Assembly (NCBI GenBank): GCA_002751075.1
Contig: NAOQ01000491.1
Span: 26,619 to 44,243 of the forward strand
Length of the DNA stretch: 17,625 bases
Source of the DNA: Ichthyophonus hoferi
Lineage: Eukaryota > Opisthokonta > Ichthyosporea > Ichthyophonida > Ichthyophonidae
Direction: 5' to 3'
Notes under the pieces: model-generated
The model's input: the letters and a program-made list of their open reading frames with translations, nothing else
The model's database searches: none
What the model was told of the DNA's origin: nothing
Shown: piece after piece, positions 9,581 to 17,625 of the stretch
Numbering within the stretch: position 1 is the stretch's first letter
Layout: each line of letters starts with the position of its first letter
Translations under genes and position numbers: made by a program

Positions 9581-11690
9581 AATAATATGTAGTAGGAAGA
9601 GACTAGAGTACTGATGTTATTCATAACTACATAATACTCAAAGGAAGAAAGAAACACAAAACTCTAACCTAACCCTCTGAAATGTCAAATACTCTTGTTA
9701 AAGACCCCATATCATATCATAGTACAACATATAAGATAATATCAACTAGGTTCAAAAAATTGTGGAGTGTTGATTAATGAAAAAGTAATAATAATAATAA
9801 TATATATATATATATATATATTATTCAATTAATAAATCACTAAGATAGGAGCATGCAAGTCACATTGAGCTAATGCTTAATATTATGCGCTGACAATAGA
9901 TGCTACATTATATCATAACAATAATGATGTCTTATAGCATACATACATACATGTTACAATATAAACCACATATATTAAAGTGGTTGATACAATGAGACTA
10001 ATATGAACTGAGAGAATATAGCTATTAATCACATTTATATTTTATATAACGACACATCTAAATAGCATAATAATTGTATAATGGTGAATCTGTGTGGGTA
10101 TATTTATTGATAGAAAGATATAGACAGAGAAATACTTAAAAAACACAGATTAAATGGTTCTAGTCCTAACTGTCCCAAATGGATAATCAAATTAAGCAAT
10201 TGGGAGTGATTCTGATTGAGTTCATTATATCCAATCATATCAAGTAAATCAATTAGTCATAGAGGTTGACTACCAATGAGAATATAGGAAATTTGGTAGA
10301 AATATGAGATGGGTAAAAGAGTAAACTAAGTTAGAGCAAATGATAAGGGAAACTTATCCATAGTAAAGATGTTGTAGAGACAACTATATAAGAATGATCA
10401 TTCATTTATATCATTAAAGTGGTCACAGAGAGTGAGGTCCAGAGTGCCCTGGATAGAGATATAGTGAACTCTCTAATAGAAGGAATATAAACAAATTGGA
10501 TTAATAAACATGACTCATTTGTATAATGAGATGCTAAATGTAGTCAAAGATATTGGAAACTCAATTAGAGAGGTAGGTGCATTTCAACACCAACATCAAT
10601 ATTTTTAAAACAGGAGAAAATATTCAAAAAAATTTAAAACACTGTACACCAATAAAACAATCATAACAAAACAACAATATCTAATTACCTTTCAGTAGTC
10701 CCCATGATTGATATGTCACTCCATAAGTAGTCCAGTTGTATAAAAATAAATACAGTGTGAGAGAGAAAAGAAGCAGTACTATTAGCAATGGTCTCTGCTA
10801 TTTGATTGGGGTTCCATTTTATAAATATAATCTAACAAGCTAATAATATTAAATGCTTATAGCTATATAAAGAAGTACCTAAAATTAAATCCATATTCCT
10901 TTTTCCAACACTTATAACTGCCTTTATTTCATGCCTTTAACTGTTTTAATTTTGGCAATGTTTGGTTTATAACTTTTACTTTCTTAGCCTGGTAGGACAT
11001 TTACACAAAAGTAATATTTTATAGGTGTAACTATACTTGAAATGTGAAAATAGTAGTGAGAATTCATGAGTTCAGATGCAAAATCACGAAGGTTTGCCAA
11101 TGATTCCTTAAGTAATTAATTGATTGTATTAGAATATAAAATATATTCTATTTATTTCTTATCTGTCATTAATCAATATTAAATACTATTTGGCCAATAT
11201 GCATAATAATAGAGAAATTATATGTCAAATCTATGTAGCAATGGTTCAAATTGAAATTAATTTCTGTGTACCATATTATATTAGACATACATTTTGATCT
11301 GAATTGCATGTGTTTAGAATGGTATAAATTAATCACTACATCAACCACATGAGATTTTAAAGCTTTGTTTACATTATAGTCTGCCACCTAACATGCGTCA
11401 TTGTCAGGGTAATGGCTTAAGATCAAGACATGATATATTATGCTTATCCTATATTTTATCATTTGAACAAGGGTATTTTTGAAAATGCCCTGTACACCAA
11501 ACTAAACTCACTCTACCTCCCCCAGTTTGTATATAGAACTTCCTTGCTGATTGATTCTATCATAGCATGATCTTTAGTCAACCACATGCCTTTATTGAGC
11601 CATTTGTTTATGAAATACTCTTCAAGCTTGACCAACATCATTTCACATATTTATATGCAATTTTTAAAACCTTCATATACATGAACACTG
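9581..11690. other. AT-rich, CpG-depleted noncoding DNA
   Basis: No gene or named element recognised beyond simple repeats: the compound array at 9785-9823 and a short (ACAT)n run at 9938-9952. The minus-strand frame at 11169-11387 (72 residues) has no recognisable content. Confidence 0.45.
9785..9823. repeat. (TAA)n-(TA)n compound microsatellite
   Basis: Five to six TAA units run straight into about eleven TA units. Confidence 0.9.
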
Positions 11691-12110
11691 ATTGGTTGGT
11701 CGGTATAGTAGACCTTAATTAATAAGTAAAATTTAAAATTAAGTCAAAAAACCAATTAGAGTTATACTGTAAATAATTCAAATTTAATGGGCCAATATGA
11801 TACCTGCCATTACTTTATATTTTTAATAGGGAAGTGATACATTTTTTTAAAAAAATAAGCAAGGCAGTCCATTGGTTTGTATTATACTTTATATGGTGGA
11901 CAAAATTTAATATTAAATCATAAAATCAATTAGAATACTATAATTAATTAAAATTTTAGCAGGCCAATCCAATACCTGCAATTACTTCTTGTTATTAATA
12001 GCCAAGTGATAGATTATTAAATTTTAAGCAAGGTAGACTATTGGAATATAACATGGTTTATTTGGTGGACCGAATTTAAAATTAGCGTACCAAATAAATC
12101 AGTGATATCA
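11691..12110 (+). repeat. Tandem repeat of 169-180 bp, about 2.4 units
   Basis: Unit 1 is 11691-11870, unit 2 is 11871-12039 and a partial unit 3 runs from 12040 to about 12110. Each unit opens with ATTGG, then a T-rich stretch, GGTGGAC or TAGACC, an AT-rich block, AATTAGA, GGCCAAT, ATACCTGC-ATTACTT, AATAG--AAGTGATA and ends with AAGCAAGG-AG-C. Landmark motifs recur in the same order and at the same spacing, so the duplication is clear although units are diverged. Each unit carries CCAAT-type pentamers on both strands. The array lies where CpG content changes. Confidence 0.75.
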
Positions 12111-12339
12111 AACAAATAATCAAGTGTCATATTTTTTGGAAAGGAGATAATTAGTGCTACTTGAAGGTCATTTGGCATAATAAATTAGAATAGATATGAT
12201 GTTTTATTTTCTGGCTTATTACAAAATAATATGTAAAAAAAAATTTATAGTATGTGGTAAGATTCATTTGTGGCAACCATAATCTATTCATGATGTAACT
12301 ATATCTGTATCTTATAGTAATTTGACCTCAATAAAGGTA

Positions 12340-12347
12340 TATAAATA
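12340..12347 (+). promoter_or_regulatory. Possible TATA box
   Basis: TATAAATA followed by a relatively GC-rich GGTCCGAGACGTGGG, which is unusual against the surrounding AT-rich sequence. CCAAT-bearing tandem repeats lie 230-650 bp upstream. A donor-like ACAG/GTTAGC occurs at about 12412-12420. No open frame follows, so any transcript would be noncoding or start with an untranslated exon. Confidence 0.15.
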
Positions 12348-13030
12348 GGTCCGAGACGTGGGTTTTATTGCTCATATCTTTTGCATTTTTTATTAAGTCC
12401 TTTGACCTACAGGTTAGCTCTTTATACATTGGAGAACTTGGAACACATTGTTTACATCGTTAGGTAATTTATTAACAGTGATATAATAAAATACATATGA
12501 TACTACACAGGTCCCTGCACTAATATCCATAAGATAGATAACTGTGGCTGAGATTGTTTTTCTCTACTATAAACAACATACGACTAATGCTTACATGTAA
12601 TATTATACCAATATTAGTGTCCAGTGTCAGTACCAGTGCTTACCTTACAGACCTCAGCAGGTTGTTTACGTACATACTTCAATAAAGTCTCACACAATAT
12701 ATACTCACTATCCAATAATTGGACACTATGGTCATAGGCTGAATAAAGAGGAAGGCGGTAAATTAATATAGATGTGTATTCGTGTATATATGTAAATAGG
12801 TAGTTAGTTAGGTATGCATGTAGGAAGGTAATTAAGTATATATATATATGGTAGCATTGATTTACATACTTGCAAATGTGTATCTGGTGGGCTGAAGATA
12901 AAGAGATGTGATGTTATATACATACAATACAAATAATATAATATGGTAATCACTATATGCTCATAGTGGGTATTTTTCATATCAACATACGTACATACCC
13001 ATATATATACCTAGTGGTGTATAGGCAACT

Positions 13031-13033
<3 letters not shown>

Positions 13034-13063
<30 letters not shown>
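13034..13063. repeat. (AT)n microsatellite
   Basis: About fifteen uninterrupted AT units. Confidence 0.95.
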
Positions 13064-13066
<3 letters not shown>

Positions 13067-13206
13067 CAACATACACATCGTCTATCGTGCTTGCTTTTTG
13101 AAAAGTTAAATGTATTGCATAAAGCATTATTTGCTTATAATTTCTATGTAAACATATATTATATTAGGATACATATTGTTATAAAAATACCCATCTTAGT
13201 CACTTT

Positions 13207-13224
13207 CACGTGCGCGTGCACATA
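13207..13224. other. Alternating purine-pyrimidine tract with CACGTG
   Basis: Eighteen bases alternate strictly between pyrimidine and purine, beginning with the palindrome CACGTG and continuing TGCGCGTGCAC. It is a GC-rich island within AT-rich DNA, a sequence type able to adopt Z-DNA, and contains an E-box. Confidence 0.6.
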
Positions 13225-13362
13225 AACATACACATTTTTAGAATATCTAGTCTACACTAATACTCGCAGGTAAATATAAGTAAACATACTCATAATATAC
13301 ACAATGTGCATAGAATATATGCATATATATTAACTATATATAGCACAGGAACACCTACTTAT

Positions 13363-13379
13363 ATGTATGTATGTATGTA
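13363..13379. repeat. (ATGT)n microsatellite
   Basis: About four tandem ATGT units; a related ACAT/ATAC flavour is scattered through 12.7-16.4 kb. Confidence 0.85.
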
Positions 13380-13501
13380 AATGTGGATAGAATTCGAAAT
13401 CTAAAAACGCAACCTTAGTTAATTAATTTAATGCATACATTAAATTGCAAACTTAATATTAATATTAATATCTTGGTCGTATGCCCAAAGCAACTCAAGC
13501 A

Positions 13502-13573
13502 CCAATAGATCAATGCAAACCATTCCACCAATCACTGTGATATTCCCATATATCCTCTACATCGTGACCCAAT
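13502..13573 (+). promoter_or_regulatory. CCAAT cluster with TATA-like site upstream of small ORF
   Basis: CCAAT occurs at 13502, 13528 and 13569, with an octamer-like ATGCAAAC near 13515 and a TATA-like ATATAT at 13548-13553. It ends 55 bp before the ATG at 13629. The arrangement is promoter-like, but each element is common at this base composition. Confidence 0.25.
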
Positions 13574-13628
13574 GGTGAACGTTGTTTACATTCAAACAAG
13601 CTTTTCAGACTTTAGTTTGCTCCCTACC

Positions 13629-13724
13629 ATGGCTCATACGAATACTTTTACAGTATTTTTAAGAGCTGTTTTGCTTGTCAATCTAATTGGGTTATTGTTT
13701 GTTATACCTACCAAAAGAAACTAA
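13629..13724 (+). CDS. Possible small membrane or signal-peptide-like protein (31 residues)
   Basis: The frame opens in a strong initiation context (CCATGG with A at -3) and encodes 31 residues: MAHTNTFTVFLR, then a hydrophobic core AVLLVNLIGLLFVI, then PTKRN and a stop. The pattern of short polar start, one positive charge and a 14-residue hydrophobic core is that of a signal peptide or a single membrane anchor. Promoter-like motifs lie upstream (13502-13573) and a poly(A) signal at 13800-13805. No family is recognised. It could be a genuine microprotein, the first exon of a spliced secreted protein, or chance. Confidence 0.25.
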   Translation: MAHTNTFTVFLRAVLLVNLIGLLFVIPTKRN

Positions 13725-13799
13725 AGGAATTTTGATGATGGAAAGTTTGAGCATATAATTTTGTAATTAGATGTAACTGAATGAAGCAGCTTTTGTGTG

Positions 13800-13805
13800 A
13801 ATAAA
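13800..13805 (+). terminator. Possible poly(A) signal
   Basis: AATAAA 76 bp after the stop codon of the small frame at 13629-13724, followed within 25 bp by an AT-rich stretch and TTGTAATAGG. AATAAA is frequent in such sequence, so the value lies in its position only. Confidence 0.2.
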
Positions 13806-14974
13806 AGTAAAATATTATAATCAAGTTGTAATAGGTATTATTTATTTCTATAAATTAAGTAGAGAAAGTAGCTATTATTCAATGAGAAACCACAAGTGAC
13901 TCTGATCCAACATTTTTGGCGGACGATCCTATCTAAGATTATTTTAACCGATTATTCTTTGTTTGTTTTATAAATAGTCCGCCTCCTAGGAATTCTTAGT
14001 ATAAAGCTTTGTAGTGATAGAAGGGATAATAATGATCATCTTAATTTATATTGTTTAGGAATTACAATGGGTATTGTAATAAAATATGCATCCTGGATAG
14101 TTATGACTATTGTATTTCTATTAGTTACGGGTTATACTATCAATTGCAATTGATCATTGTATATTGAACTTACTTGAGTTCTCGAAAGCCTACTTTATAT
14201 TTTTTGTTTTTAAACAAAGTAAACAACTAAAAGGGTATTTGAAGATGGTAACATTTTAATATTCTGTTTTTTAAGAAGGTAGTATAGTGGCTTAATCTTA
14301 TGACATATCCAGATACACTATTCAAAAAACTTAACTGTGCGCATACTTATACGCAGCCATAAATACATAAATATGTTGGCCAATGGAAGTATATATATAT
14401 TTAGACCCGATTCAATAACTACTCGCTAGCTGAGATGTATTTCCAGGGGTACTATACCAGTACATTACATAAACTATATAAGCCACATATAAATGGATAT
14501 CTATCTATATGCCAAAATAGAAAGATATTATTTTACCTTAGAATATTTTTTGTAAATATTATCATTTATTTTTATTTATTTTTGCCAGCCCAATGTTTGC
14601 ATTATCAGCATAAATCACCAGCTTTATGCCGCCACATTTGGGTAGGATAAACACTACTATGCGACTTAAAATTAATTTTATAAACTTATTAATAAAGTAA
14701 AAACTGAAGGTGGCCTGAATGCAAAGCTTTAAATTTAGAATACTTAAAAATATTTTTAGTTTGCCCTTTTGTGGTAATTCATCATTTTGCAAACTATTAC
14801 ATTAACATTGACTTATCATTTTTTTAAACCAAATACCTTAATTACCTATTCGTCCTGGTCTTATCATTATGTTAGCGTGGTTTGACTTTAAGCAGGATCA
14901 GCAATTCTCTACCACTCTGTATACTATTCATAGTATATTAAGTATAATACATCAAATGATATATTTAAAACATG

Positions 14975-14989
14975 AAAAAAAAAAAAAAA
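14975..14989. repeat. Poly(A) tract
   Basis: Fifteen consecutive A. No retrotransposed sequence recognised directly upstream, so I do not call it a LINE or SINE tail. Confidence 0.9.
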
Positions 14990-15073
14990 CTTAAACTCTT
15001 TTGTTAAGGTTCACAAGAGTAATATTTACACATTCTCAAAGTAATTTTTAAATGGGCTTAAATCGGTTTATTG

Positions 15074-15101
15074 CGAGTCGGGTTTTGTATAACTCGACTC
15101 G
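15074..15101. other. GC-bearing inverted repeat (hairpin)
   Basis: CGAGTCG at 15074-15080 pairs with CGACTCG at 15095-15101 across a 14-base loop. It carries four CpG within 28 bases of otherwise AT-rich DNA. No T-run follows that would suggest a terminator, and it is not a tRNA arm that I can complete. Confidence 0.5.
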
Positions 15102-15944
15102 AAATAATCCTAATTTCTTATTGGCTTAATCTTAGAAAAATAAGTTCCCAGTCAATAAACAAGCGATATTATCATATAAATCAAGCTATTGGCCGGAAAA
15201 TTCTTCCAATAAGTAATATTAGCCAATAATATTGTTGAATTACACAAGCCAGTTAAAGTCATAGATATATCTATGTAACTATAGATAACTATTAGACACG
15301 ATACTTCCATAATTACATTATACCTGCGTGGTTGTGTACATAATATATGTTAGTTATATTATGCATTTTATCATTAGTTCGTTATTATAATAGGTGTCTG
15401 TACGTAAAACCACCCCTATCATTTTAATAAGGTAATAGTTGTCTGCTAAGCCATACCTTTATATATAGAACTGCCATATAGACATATATGCTATACTATA
15501 GGCTATACAACTACAACAGTGTAACAGTTTTATAAACATGGTACAAATCTGTATATACACATCCTTCATATTGTTTCATACTTTTATTTTTTTTAAATAG
15601 AGTTAAAAACTTTCAGGTATGTTCATGTATGTTTGTATTTATGTCAATATATGTTTATTTATATATATTCAATGTTATGTTACCAAGATTTATCTATCTT
15701 TAAAAGCACATACTTGACGTATGTATAGATATAAGCATCTAGGTATACATACATACTATCTTAGTATCCTACTATGATACATCTGTACAAATATATTATG
15801 TACCAACATACCTACAAACATGCTTACGTGCATGTATATGTATATGAATTTATCTACAAACAAATACACGTGACTGTAAATACACCTGAAGTCATTAGTG
15901 CCGGTACACAGGAATACATATAATCTGCTTTAAAATAAATAAGC

Positions 15945-15966
15945 ATATATATATATATATATATAT
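15945..15966. repeat. (AT)n microsatellite
   Basis: Eleven AT units. Confidence 0.95.
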
Positions 15967-16000
15967 ACAGCATACTATTATACATAGTACCATACTGTCA

Positions 16001-16025
16001 TACCTACCTACCTATCTTTCTACCT
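16001..16025. repeat. (TACC)n cryptic repeat
   Basis: TACCTACCTACCTATC followed by TTTCTACCTA. The reverse type, TAGG/TAGT-rich, is found at 12797-12830. Confidence 0.75.
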
Positions 16026-16584
16026 AGTTACATACATACTTAACACACCTTTTGTGATCGCAGGAGGTAAATTAAAATGATTAGAATGGTTTGCCACCAA
16101 CTTTTTCGTCCGAGATACCAGCTCTGGACGATAGCTATATTATGGGTGATAATAGTATGTACATGTATGTATACCCTAATAATATGTACTATATACAAAC
16201 TATATAAACCCTTTCTCCCCGTTGCTGTGTATAGATAAAATTATTTATCTTTTATTACTATCGATACATTTGCATATGTATAAGTCTATCTTTGTTCATG
16301 TATGTGTATTGGTACAGGTTTGATTATATATGCGCGGGTGTCTATGTTATATATATATTGTTTATAATGCTGTTATTGGGGTAAATATCTTTGTAATGCG
16401 TAGGGCCAGAACCTTCCTGCATTATGTTTTAATACAATATTCACCCCTCGTCTGGACTATGACTATGTTTTCCGGTATGTTTTAGAGATAGTTGCTATTA
16501 ATATAAGTAATCTGCATATTATAGTATATTAATCTGCAATTAATTTCTAATTGATGTGTAATTTACCACAGGTTTCCCCACTCA

Positions 16585-16623
16585 TTTTTTCTTTCTCTTT
16601 TTTTCCCTCTTTCTCTTTTTCCT
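16585..16623 (+). repeat. 39-nt pure pyrimidine tract
   Basis: An uninterrupted run of C and T (TTTCTTTCTC, TTTCCCTC, TTTCTC blocks) about 205 bp before the first ATG of the acidic-protein frame. It may be a promoter CT-tract, an intron polypyrimidine tract or a triplex-prone sequence; I cannot tell which. Confidence 0.6.
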
Positions 16624-16757
16624 ATGTGGTTTAACGAGAGCCAACTTAAGCTGAAAGGACTCTTGTGATCCTCCTATAATTTTAGCTAGTTAAAGTGGCC
16701 ATTGGTTTTTTAATTATTAAGTACATATTTTGTAGTCTTTCCTTAGTTTATTTCCTT

Positions 16758-16780
16758 TATTATTATTATTATTTATTATT
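16758..16780. repeat. (TTA)n microsatellite
   Basis: Imperfect TTA/ATT array just upstream of the acidic-protein frame. The plus-strand frame at 16695-16919 is mainly a translation of this Tyr/Leu-rich simple sequence and not a gene. Confidence 0.8.
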
Positions 16781-16828
16781 CCTTTATACTACACGCTACT
16801 ACATTATACTATATTATACTAGACTCCC

Positions 16829-17625
16829 ATGTTATTATACTACTTACCCCTATCCAAACCTAACTTCTATTCAACCGCAGTCTACCAGTGTATGCTTGTT
16901 CACCGCACCCTACATGTAGTTAACTTAGCACCCGACACAGCACCCGACTCATACTATGAGGGTCAAAAACAAAGTAATTATAGCATTCGTGTCACTAAGG
17001 ATGACGGAAAATCAGTTGCACCTGAGGAGAAAGAGGGATTATCAATAATACCGGGCACGGCTCCGAATAATACAGCAGATGATGCTATACAGATCCAAGG
17101 TAATAATGTTACTGGAGTTGATGTGCTGCAGGACCAGCAAGTCCAGGGAGAGAATGGAACGGCAAGTCAATTGTTAACAGAATCAAAAAATGGAGCTGAA
17201 AGGGAAAATAGTAGTCTTGAACAAGAGAAAGAAGTGGCACAAGAAGTGAACGATGAGTTGGAAAGACAAAAAAAAAGAGTAAAAGAGAAACAGGAGCAGA
17301 TAGAACGTGAAATAAAAAGCATTGAAACGGAGGAAGAAGTGAGAGAGAAAGAGATAGAGAAGGAGAGGGAACGACCTGAAGAAGAGGGAGAGAGAGAAAT
17401 AGTGAAAAAGAGTGAGATAGAGAAGGAGATGGAACGAGATGATGACAGTGACGTACAGGAGGAAATGGAACAAGATGAAGAGAGTGACATACAGGAGGAA
17501 ATGAAACGAGATGAAGAGAATGAAATAAAGGATCTATATGAAAAGAAAGAGACAAAGGATCAAAATGAAGAGAATGAGGTAAACGATCAAGATGAAGAGA
17601 AAGAGGTAAATGATCAAGAAACAAA
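16829..17625 (+). CDS. Glutamate-rich coiled-coil protein, partial (3' end outside window)
   Basis: The frame is open from ATG 16829 to the window edge (265 codons and 2 nt). Residues from the second Met (16892) onward: a mixed region with SNYSIRVTKDDGKS, a Gly/Asn/Gln-rich region (TAPNN, IQGNNVTG), then about 140 residues almost wholly Glu, Lys, Arg, Asp and Gln (QEVNDELERQKKRVKEKQEQ, EREIKSIETEEE), which should form a long charged coiled coil. Three 12-residue units (EEMEQDEESDIQ type) lie at 17423-17530, and 9-residue units (DQDEEKEVN type) start at 17558 and continue past the edge. Neither ATG has a strong context; a splice acceptor-like TTCTATTCAACCGCAG ends at 16880 and keeps the frame, so this may be an internal exon. 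CpG content is normal, unlike the transposon half. No family is recognised; such composition is found in cytoskeletal, nuclear and surface proteins alike. The minus-strand frames at 17109-17624 are shadows. Confidence 0.6.
   Translation, partial: MLLYYLPLSKPNFYSTAVYQCMLVHRTLHVVNLAPDTAPDSYYEGQKQSNYSIRVTKDDGKSVAPEEKEGLSIIPGTAPNNTADDAIQIQGNNVTGVDVLQDQQVQGENGTASQLLTESKNGAERENSSLEQEKEVAQEVNDELERQKKRVKEKQEQIEREIKSIETEEEVREKEIEKERERPEEEGEREIVKKSEIEKEMERDDDSDVQEEMEQDEESDIQEEMKRDEENEIKDLYEKKETKDQNEENEVNDQDEEKEVNDQET
17423..17530 (+). repeat. In-frame 36-nt minisatellite, three units
   Basis: Units 17423-17458, 17459-17494 and 17495-17530 each encode 12 residues of the form (E/K)E-M-(E/K)-(R/Q)-D-(D/E)-(D/E)-(S/N)-(D/E)-(V/I)-(Q/K). 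Units are diverged but without length change. Confidence 0.85.
17558..17625 (+). repeat. In-frame 27-nt repeat, two units plus a partial one
   Basis: Units 17558-17584 and 17585-17611 encode DQNEENEVN and DQDEEKEVN; a third begins DQE at 17612 and runs off the window, so the array is probably longer. Confidence 0.8.

Larger units (their letters stand above)
12111..13500. other. AT-rich noncoding DNA with higher CpG
   Basis: No gene recognised. It contains the TATA-like site at 12340, TAGG/TAGT cryptic repeats at 12797-12830, an (AT)n array and the CACGTG-containing alternating tract listed separately. Confidence 0.45.
13825..16474. other. AT-rich intergenic DNA with simple repeats
   Basis: No convincing gene. 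The frames at 14435-14650 (plus) and 14562-14792 (minus) are low-information readings of AT-rich sequence. Simple repeats and a hairpin are listed separately. CCAAT/ATTGG pentamers occur four times between 15120 and 15227. Confidence 0.45.

Noticed and set aside
15060-15110. GC-bearing hairpin considered as part of a tRNA or a transcription terminator
   Set aside because: No cloverleaf could be completed around it, there is no GGTTCRA box, and no T-run follows the stem.
16695-16919. Plus-strand 74-residue Tyr/Leu-rich frame
   Set aside because: Driven by the (TTA)n array and TATTATACTA simple sequence.
17109-17624. Minus-strand frames of 171, 107 and 96 residues, rich in Ser, Leu, Phe and His
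   Set aside because: They are reverse readings of the purine-rich Glu/Lys coding sequence on the plus strand, which rarely yields stops when complemented; composition is that of an antisense shadow.

Overview
This is a low-GC eukaryotic window. The signs are remnants of Ty1/copia-type LTR retrotransposons, short non-autonomous elements with long inverted repeats, abundant (AT)n, (ATGT)n and (TACC)n simple repeats, very sparse coding, and one long open frame with no bacterial-style operon or ribosome binding site. I cannot name the organism; an animal or a fungus are both possible. I saw no tRNA or rRNA gene and no CRISPR array.

Layout. Positions 1-7250 are an old transposon graveyard. Copia gag-like remnants lie on the minus strand (about 540-940) and on the plus strand (about 1865-2211). 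A plus-strand remnant with protease, pre-integrase and integrase resemblance runs from about 5719 to 7252 and holds an inverted partial duplicate. Two mirrored copies of a roughly 0.6 kb element with long inverted repeats lie at 2212-2830 and 3312-3812, and a fragment of the same family lies at 5502-5574. A minus-strand open frame at 7363-7815 is too long to be comfortable as chance but I do not recognise it.

Positions 7816-16828 are mostly AT-rich noncoding DNA with simple repeats, a diverged 198-bp duplication (about 9262-9580), a 169-180 bp tandem repeat (11691-12110), and one weak candidate for a very small membrane or secreted peptide gene (13629-13724) with promoter-like and poly(A)-signal-like flanks. 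From 16829 to the window edge an open frame encodes a strongly charged, glutamate-rich, probably coiled-coil protein containing in-frame 36-nt and 27-nt tandem repeats; it continues beyond the window and is the best host-gene candidate.

The most notable large-scale signal is a change in CpG content near 12 kb. By hand count CpG is almost absent at 7.8-11.7 kb and several-fold more frequent at 12.3-16.8 kb, although both are similarly AT-rich. This suggests a border between methylation-decayed transposon-rich DNA and a CpG-retaining gene-flanking domain, or less likely an assembly join. I found no coherent new multi-gene system here.
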